The translations under genes were made by a program, and so were the position numbers. The notes beneath the pieces are model-generated. The model saw only the letters and a list, made by a program, of their open reading frames with translations, ran no database searches and had not been told where the DNA came from. From positions 126,762 through 190,761 of the forward strand of contig NW_008806286.1 in the NCBI RefSeq assembly GCF_000400465.1: DNA of 64,000 bases, read 5' to 3'. How positions within the stretch are numbered: position 1 is the first letter of the stretch; each line of letters opens with the position of its first letter. This document shows, one piece after another, positions 11,561-20,437 of the stretch. This stretch comes from Wallemia ichthyophaga EXF-994 (lineage: Eukaryota; Basidiomycota; Wallemiomycetes; Wallemiales; Wallemiaceae).

Positions 11561-12957
11561 ATGAAGTTATTTTGCAGTTTGCTGGTGTTGGCACCTTTGA
11601 TATACGCTAATCATCAACACGCACACAATCACTTACACCATAAGCTACACAGAAAGCAAGATGAGACATCAAGTACCTCTTCATCATCACCTACAGCCAC
11701 GTCCACCACCGCCACCACTACGTCCATTCAGTCTGGTACAACTGGTACTGGCGGTACTTTCACTCATATTCCAAACTCATCTGACATTCCCCTCTCCTCC
11801 ATTCTCCCTGGCATGAACTTATCCGGGAAAACCATGTCAATGCCTACAACAGCCTCTCCAGGCCAAATTCCATTCTCTCACGCTCCTCCATTGCCCTCTT
11901 CAACCCCTGTTCAAGCTGAATACCCTGAAATGGACAAGATTCCTCCCGTCGATCACCCTCAAGTTCAAGAATGGATTTCTCAAATTGACTGGGACAAGGT
12001 TCCCGACTGGTCTGTCAACGAAGGAGAAGCTTCTTGCTCTGAAAATCCTGATTCCAGGGACGAAGCTGGTCCCGATCAGCGCTGCTGGTGGACGTGCGGT
12101 AGTTGTACTGCGGATGATGACATCACTCAATGCCCAAATAAGCATGACTGGGGCTTGTCGTACGATGATGGTCCTTCGCCGTACACTACTACCCTTCTCA
12201 ACTACCTCGCTGAACAAGAAATTACCTCCACCTTCTTCATCGTCGGTTCAAGAGCTCTTTCACGTCCTGACATGCTTCGTGCTGAGTTAGTCCTTGGACA
12301 TCAACTCTCTGTGCACACCTGGTCACACCCTCACCTCACCACTCTTTCAAACGAGGAATTAGTTGCTGAACTTGGATGGACTAAGAAAGTTATTCACGAA
12401 GTAACCGGTTTGACTCCAAATACTGTGTGTTGTTTACACTCATTTTTATTATTACTAATACAAAACAGATGCGTCCCCCATACGGTGATATCGATAACCG
12501 TGTTCGTGAAGTCTGTCGTCAGATGAACCTCACTCCAATTATTTGGACAACTGCTCAAGTCGACGGTCAGGAACTCACTTTTGACACTAACGATTGGAAG
12601 ATTGCAAGTGGTGATGTCACCACTAACAAGTCATACGAGACGTTCGAGAAGATCTTGGACTCCTCGGACGAAATGGACCACGGATTCATCGTCCTTCAAC
12701 ATGACTTATACCAGCAAGCCGTTGAGTTGGCTGTGGCGTATGTCTTACCGGACGCCTTGCAACGCCAGCCAGAGCTCAACCTCTTGTCTGTTATCGACTG
12801 TCTCCAAAAGCCACAAACTGAGGCCTACATTGAGACTTCTTCCAACGAAACAGCACCAAGTGAAGTTGGTGCTGGTGGTTCTTCAGCTAGCAAAGTATTC
12901 ATTTCAATTACAAAACTTTCCATCGCCGTTGCAATCACTACCCTTTTCCTCTGTTGA
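11561..12957 (+). CDS. CDA: GPI-anchored chitin deacetylase
   Basis: Polysaccharide deacetylase that converts cell-wall chitin to chitosan. The 450-residue protein starts with a signal peptide (MKLFCSLLVLAPLIYA), then a His-rich and Ser/Thr-rich stretch. The NodB domain follows: metal-binding LSYDDGPSPYT near residue 202 and the second metal motif HTWSHPHLT near 251. After one 44-nt intron (12425-12468) comes MRPPYGDIDNRVR with the catalytic-site Arg/Pro/Tyr. The C terminus is Ser/Gly-rich followed by a hydrophobic tail ending LSIAVAITTLFLC, a classic GPI-attachment signal. Cysteines before the NodB domain (CWWTCGSC) match basidiomycete family members. The Met at 11561 is preferred over an upstream in-frame codon because it begins the signal peptide. 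Confidence 0.94.
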
Positions 12958-13145
12958 TATAAATTGGATTATTTAACGTTTACATGGCTTATTACTTAAT
13001 TTATTTTTTTATCTCTTTTCCTCACTTTCACTTTTCTGTTTAATGATCTTGTTCAAAATAGCTACATTCCTGTTTTTGCTTTTTTTTTCCAGTGAGGAAT
13101 GCACGTGAAAATAAAAAGCGACGCGTAGATTAGAGAGTGAATACC

Positions 13146-16100
13146 ATGGCTGATTGTGATGCAAGATGCGATGATGAGTACAGCAGCCTTCTCAACCAGC
13201 TTTATCTCTCGCTAGCTATTGGTGGATCATCGCTAATCCTGTTTGAGACTTTCTTGAGGCTGAAGAGACGTGATATGCCGACCGGCGACGATCAATATAG
13301 ATCAGAAAAGTATATATTTGGGTAGTAAGTGTGGATTTCTAGCTGTTATAGTCCACTAAGCCATCCCCCAGCCTCTACCGCTTCAAATCGTTTCTCGATC
13401 CGCCGTCGGCAGCGCATCCCAAATGGCCGCTAAAGTGGATAATCCAGGTAATGATGCTGGGAAATGAGGAGATAATAAGAAAATTGGGAGGAGATGCAGC
13501 GGCGTATATTCACTGGCTAAGGGTGTGTTGTGAGTGTGGGTTATGACGAATGTCTTAATTTTGACGCGTGCGAGTAGTATGTTTCACCTTATCGCAGACA
13601 CTCACGATGGTGCCGATACTGCTACCGATACACTTTCACTTCAGCTCATCGGGTGCGTCGTCATCGATGAACACAGCATCGCTCACCCACCTCATTGAAA
13701 ATGAGAGCGGGGAGCGACTGATTTATGTGCATGTAATCCTCTACATATACACATCGATCTCATGGCTCGTCGCACTGCTGTGGCTTATCAACGGCACTAT
13801 CAGTATTCGCGAGAAGCTGGCGTACATGTCGGCGGATAACGCAGAGCAGGAGGAGCAACAGGCACAGACACAGGCGCACAAGTCTAAATCAATCTTGGTT
13901 ACAAATATACCAACACGTCTGCGCGATGAGCGCATCCTCGCGTCGTATTTCGCCTTCTACCTGAACAGATTTAAGAAGAAGAAGACGACGGTGAGCAGAC
14001 GGTCGTCTATTGCATCATTTACGAGTTTCATTGAGCGTTTGGATGGTGGTAGCGGGGGCGTAGATGTGGATGCAGAAGGAGGCAGCAGCCGTCGCAGCTA
14101 TCACAGCCATCACAGCCATCACAGCCATCGCAGCCACATAAACAACCACATAAACAACACAGACCACCTCGAAGACATCACAGACGCGCATATTGAAGAT
14201 GTATGCATAGTACGCAAGTACGATAGTCTCGTCCAGCTCAGAAGGAAACATGCGGACTGCACCAAGCGGCTAGAGCTGGCATATATGGGACTAGCGAAGC
14301 GGGTGCTTGCGCATGTCGAGCGCAGGCTATCTCAGGTGAATGGGGAAGGGTGGAGTGGAGAAGATGAGGTACTCGTCCAAGAGCTAGCGGGGTTTGTGCG
14401 TAAACGAGGAGTATCTCAAGCAACATGCACGAGCAGAATCTCACAAGCCGTTCGCGGTGCACTCAACAAGCTGCTGCGACGCGAAGATTCTTTCGTACGC
14501 TTCACTGACTCACCTGATTCGGACAAGACGCGCGCGTATACACCCACTCATAACACCATTTGGGACGCACTTCTCCTCCTCCCCTCACACACCCTCGAGC
14601 CGTTCCAGTCGCGGATACGCGTGAAGCCGCTGATACAGAGTGTGGTCCGAGGGGCGCGAGGGGCGCGAGGGGCGCGCCCGGAGAGCACTATCCCGGATAT
14701 ACATTACCTGACGCACAAACTGCGTCTGCTCACAAAAAGCGTGGAGCAAGTGCAGATGGAAACACCAGCCGTGTTCCCGCCGACTTCTACAGCTTTCGTT
14801 ACATTCAGGGGCGTGGCTGATGCTCGAATTGCGTGTAGGAAGCTCGCAAGTCACCCTACACGCCCACACGCATGCATTGTCGCCCCGGCGCCCTTTTACA
14901 GCGAGATTGAGTGGGATGTGGCCATCTCATCCCAGTCCAAGTCGCTCACGCTGCGCGCGCTCATTATCAAGATCGGAGTGTGGGGGTTCATTCTCTTCTA
15001 CATTATCCCGATGGCCGCGCTGTCGTCGCTATTCAGCATCGAGCGCGTGCGCAACGTCAGCGAGCGGCTGGGGAGGTATTTCGACAGACACGAGCGACAG
15101 GCAGAGTGGTTCACGACCATCCTTCCTACACTCATCGTCGCGTTCATTTCGCTGATGATGCCCGCTATTCTGTTCGGGATCGGTAAAAAGGCAACGCCGC
15201 ACCTCACCCTAGGACGAATGCACGATCAGATCTTCCATCGCTACTGGGTGTTCATGATTACGAATGTGCTTATCACTTTCTGCATCGGCGCGGCGACCTT
15301 CCGATTTATTCTCGAGTCTCTTTCGGGCAGCGCATCCGGCATGTCTATCCTCAATCGTGTTTATCTCAGTTTCCCACAAGCGGCGCCGTTTTTTGCAAGC
15401 TGGTCAATCTTGCAGACGAGTATTCAGAATCTCGTGCAACTTGCCCTGATCGGGCTACCGCTACTGACATTTTTCTTGGTCACCTTGCGCGCGCAGACGC
15501 CGCGACAACGTCAGGCCGCTACGAATGCGCGCACCCCCGATTACCATGTATTCTGTTCAAACACGCTACTTGTAGTAAGTGTATGTCTCGTGATGGGGGT
15601 TTTCAATCCGCTCGTGATCCCTTTCACGCTGGTGTATTTCATTGCTGCCAACATTGTCTACCGCAACCAGTTGTACCACGTCTACTCACGGCGGGTGTAC
15701 GACACAGGTGGTCGTCGCATTGCAGTGCGCTGTTTCCGCTACGGCATGGATGCTCTGTCCGTGTCTCAGACGGCTTTCTTCGCTTTCCATCTGGTGCGTT
15801 ATGAGGATGGCAAGCAGGCGGATGCGAGGACGTATGCAGTCATTATTGGCGTGCTCTTCGCTCTCACCCAGCTCGCGAAACTGCTCATCACAAGACAGGT
15901 CAAAGCCCGCTTCGATGCACTAGAGCTGCTTGATGCGTTGTGGAGGAACGGCGAGTCACTCGCTTCGACGCAGGTGCAGTCTCTCAGTGGCATGACGCTC
16001 GAGATGCGCTACGCGGAGCATGTCGAGGAGACGCGCAGCAGCCGCGCTTTGACGGGGGAGAAAGGCAGTGGAGATGCGCGGTGGTCGTACAAACTGCGCA

Positions 16101-17083
16101 ACTTCCTCCTCTGCTCACACTTTACCCCCTCAGCTCTCCTGCGCGATCTGCGCAAGGAGACGCGCGGTCGGTTGTCGAACCTCAGGCGTAAGTGCGTGCC
16201 GATCGTGTCGCGCTCCAAGAAAATCCCCAAGGAGATACTGGCACAGGGGGGAAGAGATAGAGGGGAGAGAGTGGGTGGACAGAGTGAGTTAGATTCAGAT
16301 ACAGCGGAGCTAGGCGAAGTGCTCCATGTCGATGAGACACCACAAGCCCCACTATTCACCTCGCAGATGCGCAGCGACAGCCATATATTCACTGCGCTGA
16401 GTGTGGATAACCTCAATAAGGCGAGCAATGAAGATAGTGGTTATGGGAATGTGAATGGGAATGGCCCGAGCAACAGCAACAGCAATAGCAACAAGGACAA
16501 CACCCCCACTCAAACAAACAAAGGCATAAAGCTGATACACAAACTCAACCCAATCAAGAACATCTCTGCTAAGCTAGACACGCGCAATAACCGGATAGAC
16601 AAGGTAGGGTTGACAGAGGTGGAATCAGGAGAAGAAGGGCGGGAGATGCAAGTAGTGAAGCATGTTCGGAGGGCGTTGAGGAGTGATGCGCCGGACGAAA
16701 GCACACGGTACCACTGTCCATTCTATTATGAAAATTTGCAGCCTTTTCTTCTCCTGCCGAGAGACCCACGGCGGAATATCGACCTAGACGATCTGGTAGA
16801 GCTGCATTACGGGGGCGGTAGTGTCGGGTGGATGGAGCGCGAGGATGAGGCGGAGGAGGACTCGGGCTTGGACAGCAATAGCAATGGCAGCATCAGCAGC
16901 CACGCCACCTCTATCACCACCGCCAGCTCCACGAGCACCACCAACTACGAGCATATCAGCCTGTCGAATATGCACAGAACGCACACAAGTCACAGCGCTC
17001 GATACAGTCAGACATTCAGAGACAGTCTCAGCCCGAAGCTGGGGCGGAGGTGGATGGAGAGCGAGGATGAGTTATTTACTTGA
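13146..17083 (+). CDS. CSC1/TMEM63 (OSCA)-type calcium-permeable mechanosensitive channel
   Basis: A 1,280-residue multi-pass protein in three exons (introns 13325-13371 and about 13530-13577). The N-terminal helices (SLAIGGSSLILFETFLRL, and the block around 13580-13640) and the cytosolic loop beginning SKSILVTNIPTRLRDE are typical of the PHM7/RSN1 architecture. The large RSN1_7TM domain begins near ALIIKIGVWGFILFYIIP. These proteins are osmosensitive or stretch-activated cation channels of the plasma membrane. The first cytosolic loop contains a His/Ser repeat (HSHHSHHSHRSH) and a tandem GAR repeat, and the long C-terminal tail is Ser/Asn-rich. The gene is clearly more GC-rich than its neighbours. 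The acceptor of intron 2 is ambiguous by three bases (13575 or 13578), which changes one residue only. Confidence 0.88.
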
Positions 17084-17115
17084 TGTATTTGAATTTACTT
17101 GATGTATTTGAATTT
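17078..17115. repeat. Tandem duplication, 2 x 19 bp, over the stop codon of the channel gene
   Basis: Two perfect adjacent copies of a 19-bp unit beginning ACTTGATGTATTTGAATTT. The TGA stop of the preceding channel gene lies in the first copy, so the second copy is a duplicate of the last codon, stop and first 3' UTR bases. A recent slippage event is the simplest explanation. Confidence 0.9.
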
Positions 17116-17175
17116 AATTCATGTATTTTATGTTTCTGTGTGGTCTTCTCGCACGATAATCACGACGGCCACGAT

Positions 17176-17506
17176 ATGGTGAGTGGTGCACACAGGTACA
17201 GCCACAGCAATCACATGCTCACACCCGTACAGCCTACACCCGCAGACATCCGGCGGAGAAACGCGCAGTTCGAGCACAAGAACAAGACGGGGACGGGGAA
17301 AGCAGCCAAGCCAGTGCGGGAGAATGTGGGTGATATTACAATTGGGAGACGGTGAGCTGAACAACTCGCAGTCTTCCACGTCTTTGTGGCTCGTAGCCTT
17401 TTTCGTGCTGCTCTTAGGCGGCGGACGTGAGTAGCGTACACGTCACCGGGAAAGGCTATCTGACGCGCATGCAGTGGTGTTTGAGCTGCTGAGGCTCTTC
17501 TTCTGA
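17176..17506 (+). CDS. YSY6: Stress-associated ER protein RAMP4/SERP1 (Ysy6)
   Basis: A small tail-anchored ER protein that associates with the Sec61 translocon. The best model has four exons with introns 17179-17232, 17326-17371 and 17427-17474, giving 60 residues: M, then PTPADIRRRNAQFEHKNK, a Lys-rich linker, SSTSLWLVAFFVLLLGGG and finally LVFELLRLFF. The RRRNAQFEHKNK block and the tail helix ending in FELLRLFF are the family hallmarks. The first exon would be only the start codon, followed at once by a strong GTGAGT donor. If that intron is not removed, an N-terminal extension of about 18 residues results. The second intron uses a GTGGGT donor. Size and motifs match fungal RAMP4; the exact 5' end is less certain. 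Confidence 0.85.
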
Positions 17507-17602
17507 TGGAAAGCACAGAGAAAAACACATATAAAGATATAAATATGTAAAGATATAAACCATCAAGATATAAATTCATTTTACACCCACAGCCAAACCA
17601 TC

Positions 17603-18847
17603 TTACTCCAGCTCATCAATCTCGATCGGGACTTCTTCTGCAGCGTATAGGTGCGACGACGGAGACCAGAGCTGGACAATGTTATCCTCACTCCCACTCA
17701 TCAGCGTGAACGGCAGAGTTTTCGACCAAGCTATGTCCGTGATAGCGTTAGTGTGGCCCCCATGCATAAACATGAGTTCTGGAGGACCGTCTTCGGCATC
17801 CTCCGGTGTCTGCTCCTCGCCAATGCGGCTGATATCCCACATACACACCCTTCTGTCATTCGACGCAGATGCAAATACCGTCTCTGCGTGCGGCGACCAC
17901 TCGAGGTTGAGCACATCCTCACTATGTCCTTCAATAGTGTGTAGGCGTTTGCTGAGATTTCTCAGATCCCACAGAGCAATGGTCTTGTCTGCGGATCCAG
18001 TCACACAGAGGAAAGGCTGTGATGGGGAGAAGGCGACGCAGTTTATATCTGCATCGTGAGCTTTAACTTTCTGGTGTGGCTGAGTGGCATCGCGGGTGTC
18101 CCAAGTGAAGAGATGCTGGTCATCGGAGACGGATGCGAATACATTCTCGTGAGATGCGTGCCACGATATGTCTTCCACAGCTGCAGTGTGTCCGCGGTAC
18201 GTGTTGAGTGGATCGAGAATGTTGCTCGCTGATTGGTAGTGCGATATGTCCCAATGGCGGACAGTGGTATCGGTGGAAGCGGAGAGAATGTGGTTGGGTT
18301 TGAGAGGCGACCATTCCATACCATATCCCTCCCCTTCATGGCCGCGGAGGACTATTTGTGGGTTGCAAACACCGTCTGGCTTCGGTTTGAGCTCGTGTCT
18401 GGTGCGATCGAAAACGTAAATCGGACCCATCACGGTGCGCGTCGCTATAAGATCAGGATTGAAAGGATTGTAACGCGCCCTATTAACTTCACCATCGTGG
18501 TTGATGGACTGTACAATCTCAAGCTTATTCGACGCGCTATAACTGCCAATTTCGCCCTTGTCTTCTTCAAACTTGGCAGGATCTAAATCGTTGGATTGCT
18601 TTGGGAGTTTGATGTGTGCAATGTGAAGGAGGTTCTGCTCGATATTTGAGGTATTTGTACCGATAAGAAGTCTGTGTGTCGTGTAGGATTTATCGGGGCT
18701 GGATTCGACATCAGGGAACCACTGGCATGTGAGTGTAGGCCATTCCAATGTATGCGATAAGACTAAATCATATAATAATGGCGCGTGTTTCTTCCATGTT
18801 TTGTACTCCTCGTTGATTGTCTTTGAATGTTCTTCGTCGGTGTCCAT
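17603..18847 (-). CDS. RBBP4/Msi1/Hat2-type WD40 histone chaperone
   Basis: A histone H4-binding WD40 protein of the RbAp46/48 group, found in HAT, CAF-1 and deacetylase complexes. The intronless gene gives 414 residues from the Met that starts MDTDEEHSKTINEEYKTWKK, the conserved N-terminal helix that clamps histone H4. Signature segments include LYDLVLSHTLEWPTLTCQWFPD, NHDGEVNRARYNP, GHTAAVEDISWH and IGEEQTPEDAEDGPPELMF, the last nearly identical to human RBBP4. An upstream in-frame Met at 18883 would add 12 residues and is less likely. Which orthologue (Hat2 or Msi1) it is cannot be decided without a phylogeny. Confidence 0.95.
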   Translation of the reverse strand: MDTDEEHSKTINEEYKTWKKHAPLLYDLVLSHTLEWPTLTCQWFPDVESSPDKSYTTHRLLIGTNTSNIEQNLLHIAHIKLPKQSNDLDPAKFEEDKGEIGSYSASNKLEIVQSINHDGEVNRARYNPFNPDLIATRTVMGPIYVFDRTRHELKPKPDGVCNPQIVLRGHEGEGYGMEWSPLKPNHILSASTDTTVRHWDISHYQSASNILDPLNTYRGHTAAVEDISWHASHENVFASVSDDQHLFTWDTRDATQPHQKVKAHDADINCVAFSPSQPFLCVTGSADKTIALWDLRNLSKRLHTIEGHSEDVLNLEWSPHAETVFASASNDRRVCMWDISRIGEEQTPEDAEDGPPELMFMHGGHTNAITDIAWSKTLPFTLMSGSEDNIVQLWSPSSHLYAAEEVPIEIDELE

Positions 18848-18981
18848 GATGGTGGTTTGGGGTTGAGGAGGGAATATTTTCATTTATATTTTATATTTAT
18901 ATTTATTATTCATATTCAAGTTCCTCTTAACAAACCACCATCATCTGTCTATAATTGTCTATCTAACTATCAATCAATCAA

Positions 18982-19716
18982 ATGACTTTATTAAATTCAA
19001 ATATTTCAAATACTTCAAATATCTGCCCCAAGTGAGTTTTATTTCTTTTGCTGTTCCACCTCTAACAATTCACAGCGACGGTAACCTGAGCTCAGCCGTC
19101 TCGATGGGGCATCAACAAGGACAAGACGCTCAAAACCAGGCAAAAACTCAGTCACAAACTAAATGCCTTATCGATGGTACTATCACTCACTCTTACTCAC
19201 CTTGCTCCTCCTGGCAACCCTGGGACGCTGGACCAAAGTATCGCTTTTGACGTCGGCAGGAGAGCTTCCACCCCCTCAGAACCACTCCTTTCACAAGACG
19301 TTGTTAATCTTGATAACATTCCGATATCTCCGCCACATTCTCCTATCTATTTCACAGACGTCATTGGAAATTTCCCAGATTTCCTCAATGTTACCCAGTA
19401 TAGTGGTATTATCGAGGTGGATTTTGCTAATGGGGAGTTTTGGAGGGGTGTCCTAAGCTCAAACCCCAGTAACTCTCTTTTGATGGAAAAATTTTCATGG
19501 AATTCAACTCAACACCTCAGAGAAGACCTTGTCGCTTTATTAGAATTGGGTCAAGTACTTGATACATCAAATCTCATCATTATTCTCCCAAAATACATTG
19601 AAAATCTCACTCAGCTGATTCATTCTTTCTTTTACGTTGGTGGGTCTGTTATCGACCTGAGTAAAACAAATTGGAATTTGAAAGATGGTTATATAGGTGT
19701 AGTTATGCAAGTTTAG
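18982..19716 (+). CDS. OAZ1: Ornithine decarboxylase antizyme with programmed +1 frameshift
   Basis: Antizyme binds ornithine decarboxylase, directs it to the proteasome and lowers polyamine uptake. Exon 1 (18982-19031) and exon 2 (from 19076) encode a 74-residue first frame ending in GPKYRF at TTT-TGA (19245-19250). Skipping one base puts the ribosome in the frame that starts GAC at 19249 and encodes 155 more residues. These contain the antizyme core: GIIEVDFANGEFWRG, DLVALLELGQVLDTSNLIII and a final GYIGVVMQV. The junction GPKYRF-DVGRR aligns with GPRWCS-DVPH at the human OAZ1 shift site. Total length is 229 residues, normal for the family. The in-frame stop is therefore the regulatory feature, not a defect; high polyamine should raise frameshifting. 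Confidence 0.9.
19245..19250 (+). promoter_or_regulatory. OAZ1: +1 programmed ribosomal frameshift site (TTT-TGA)
   Basis: The zero-frame stop TGA directly follows TTT, and the +1 frame opens at once into the antizyme core. In most antizymes the shift codon is TCC before TGA; UUU-UGA is known from nematode antizymes and GCG-UGA from budding yeast. The position is exactly where the family frameshift falls relative to the conserved Gly-Pro and Asp-Val residues. A downstream stimulatory structure was not evaluated. Confidence 0.85.
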
Positions 19717-19733
19717 AATACATGATATTCATT

Positions 19734-20420
19734 CTAACCACCAAAACCTATAATCATGCTTAAGTATACCAAAAAACACTTTAAACGATCAAAATACTCA
19801 CCAGTAAATCCCATTATTCTCGCCATCTCATCGTTACCTTGGTCGTCTTGTTGATCATTATCAATGGTATTTTGATTTTTACTCTTCTTGGCCTTTCTAC
19901 TCGCACGTTTCTCCATCTTGCTATCAATCTCACCCTGTCTAATCTCACCAACACGTTTTCTAAAGTCATAATCCTTCTTCTGCGACGCTTCTTTGGTTTG
20001 TTCTTTTAACAAAGCAATTCTCGCTCTAACGTGATGAATAGTACTTCTCTCTGTATCAACTGTCTGACCAAGCTTACGTAGATGAGCTCTTGAGTTTATG
20101 TGATCGAGGTAAGAAGCACTATCCTTATAAGTCCTTGAGCAAACCTCACAAAAGAAACCTGGCTGATTCTGACGGGTACCTTGAGCCACAACGACGGTTC
20201 TATTAGTGTTTTTATCGAGTGCCAAATCTTTATCGCGTTGCTGGAGTTTGTGCGTTGGCTTTGGACCTTTTCGCTGCTCAAACGCTGTTCTAGAGAGAGG
20301 CTTCTGACCATTAGAAATACGCTGCTCGTTCTCCTTTGCAAAAGCGCGTGCTCGCTGTTCTTCCTCCTTCACCTTATCCCTGTAATGTTCAACGTCGTAA
20401 TCTTTTCTAAATGAGCTCAT
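19734..20420 (-). CDS. SNU23: U4/U6.U5 tri-snRNP zinc-finger protein Snu23 (ZMAT2)
   Basis: A spliceosomal protein that joins the tri-snRNP before activation. It has the conserved N terminus SFRKDYDVEHYRDKVKEEEQ and a U1-type zinc finger FFCEVCSRTYKDSASYLDHI ending in NSRAHLRKLG. A coiled, basic C-terminal half contains DYDFRKRVGEIRQGE. One 54-nt intron (19748-19801) sits just before the end; its removal gives the family terminus ARIMGFTGFGG. The intron length is a multiple of three and it has no stop, so retention would insert 18 residues without a frameshift. The spliced protein has 210 residues. The start codon is 17 bp from that of the divergent telomerase gene. Confidence 0.94.
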   Translation of the reverse strand: MSSFRKDYDVEHYRDKVKEEEQRARAFAKENEQRISNGQKPLSRTAFEQRKGPKPTHKLQQRDKDLALDKNTNRTVVVAQGTRQNQPGFFCEVCSRTYKDSASYLDHINSRAHLRKLGQTVDTERSTIHHVRARIALLKEQTKEASQKKDYDFRKRVGEIRQGEIDSKMEKRASRKAKKSKNQNTIDNDQQDDQGNDEMARIMGFTGEYFDRLKCFLVYLSMIIGFGG

Positions 20421-20437
20421 CGTGTAGTTGAACGTCC

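Noticed and set aside
19245-19250. In-frame TGA in the antizyme gene read as a pseudogene or sequencing error
   Set aside because: The stop is at the exact family frameshift position, followed by an intact +1 frame with the antizyme core; recoding explains it better than damage.
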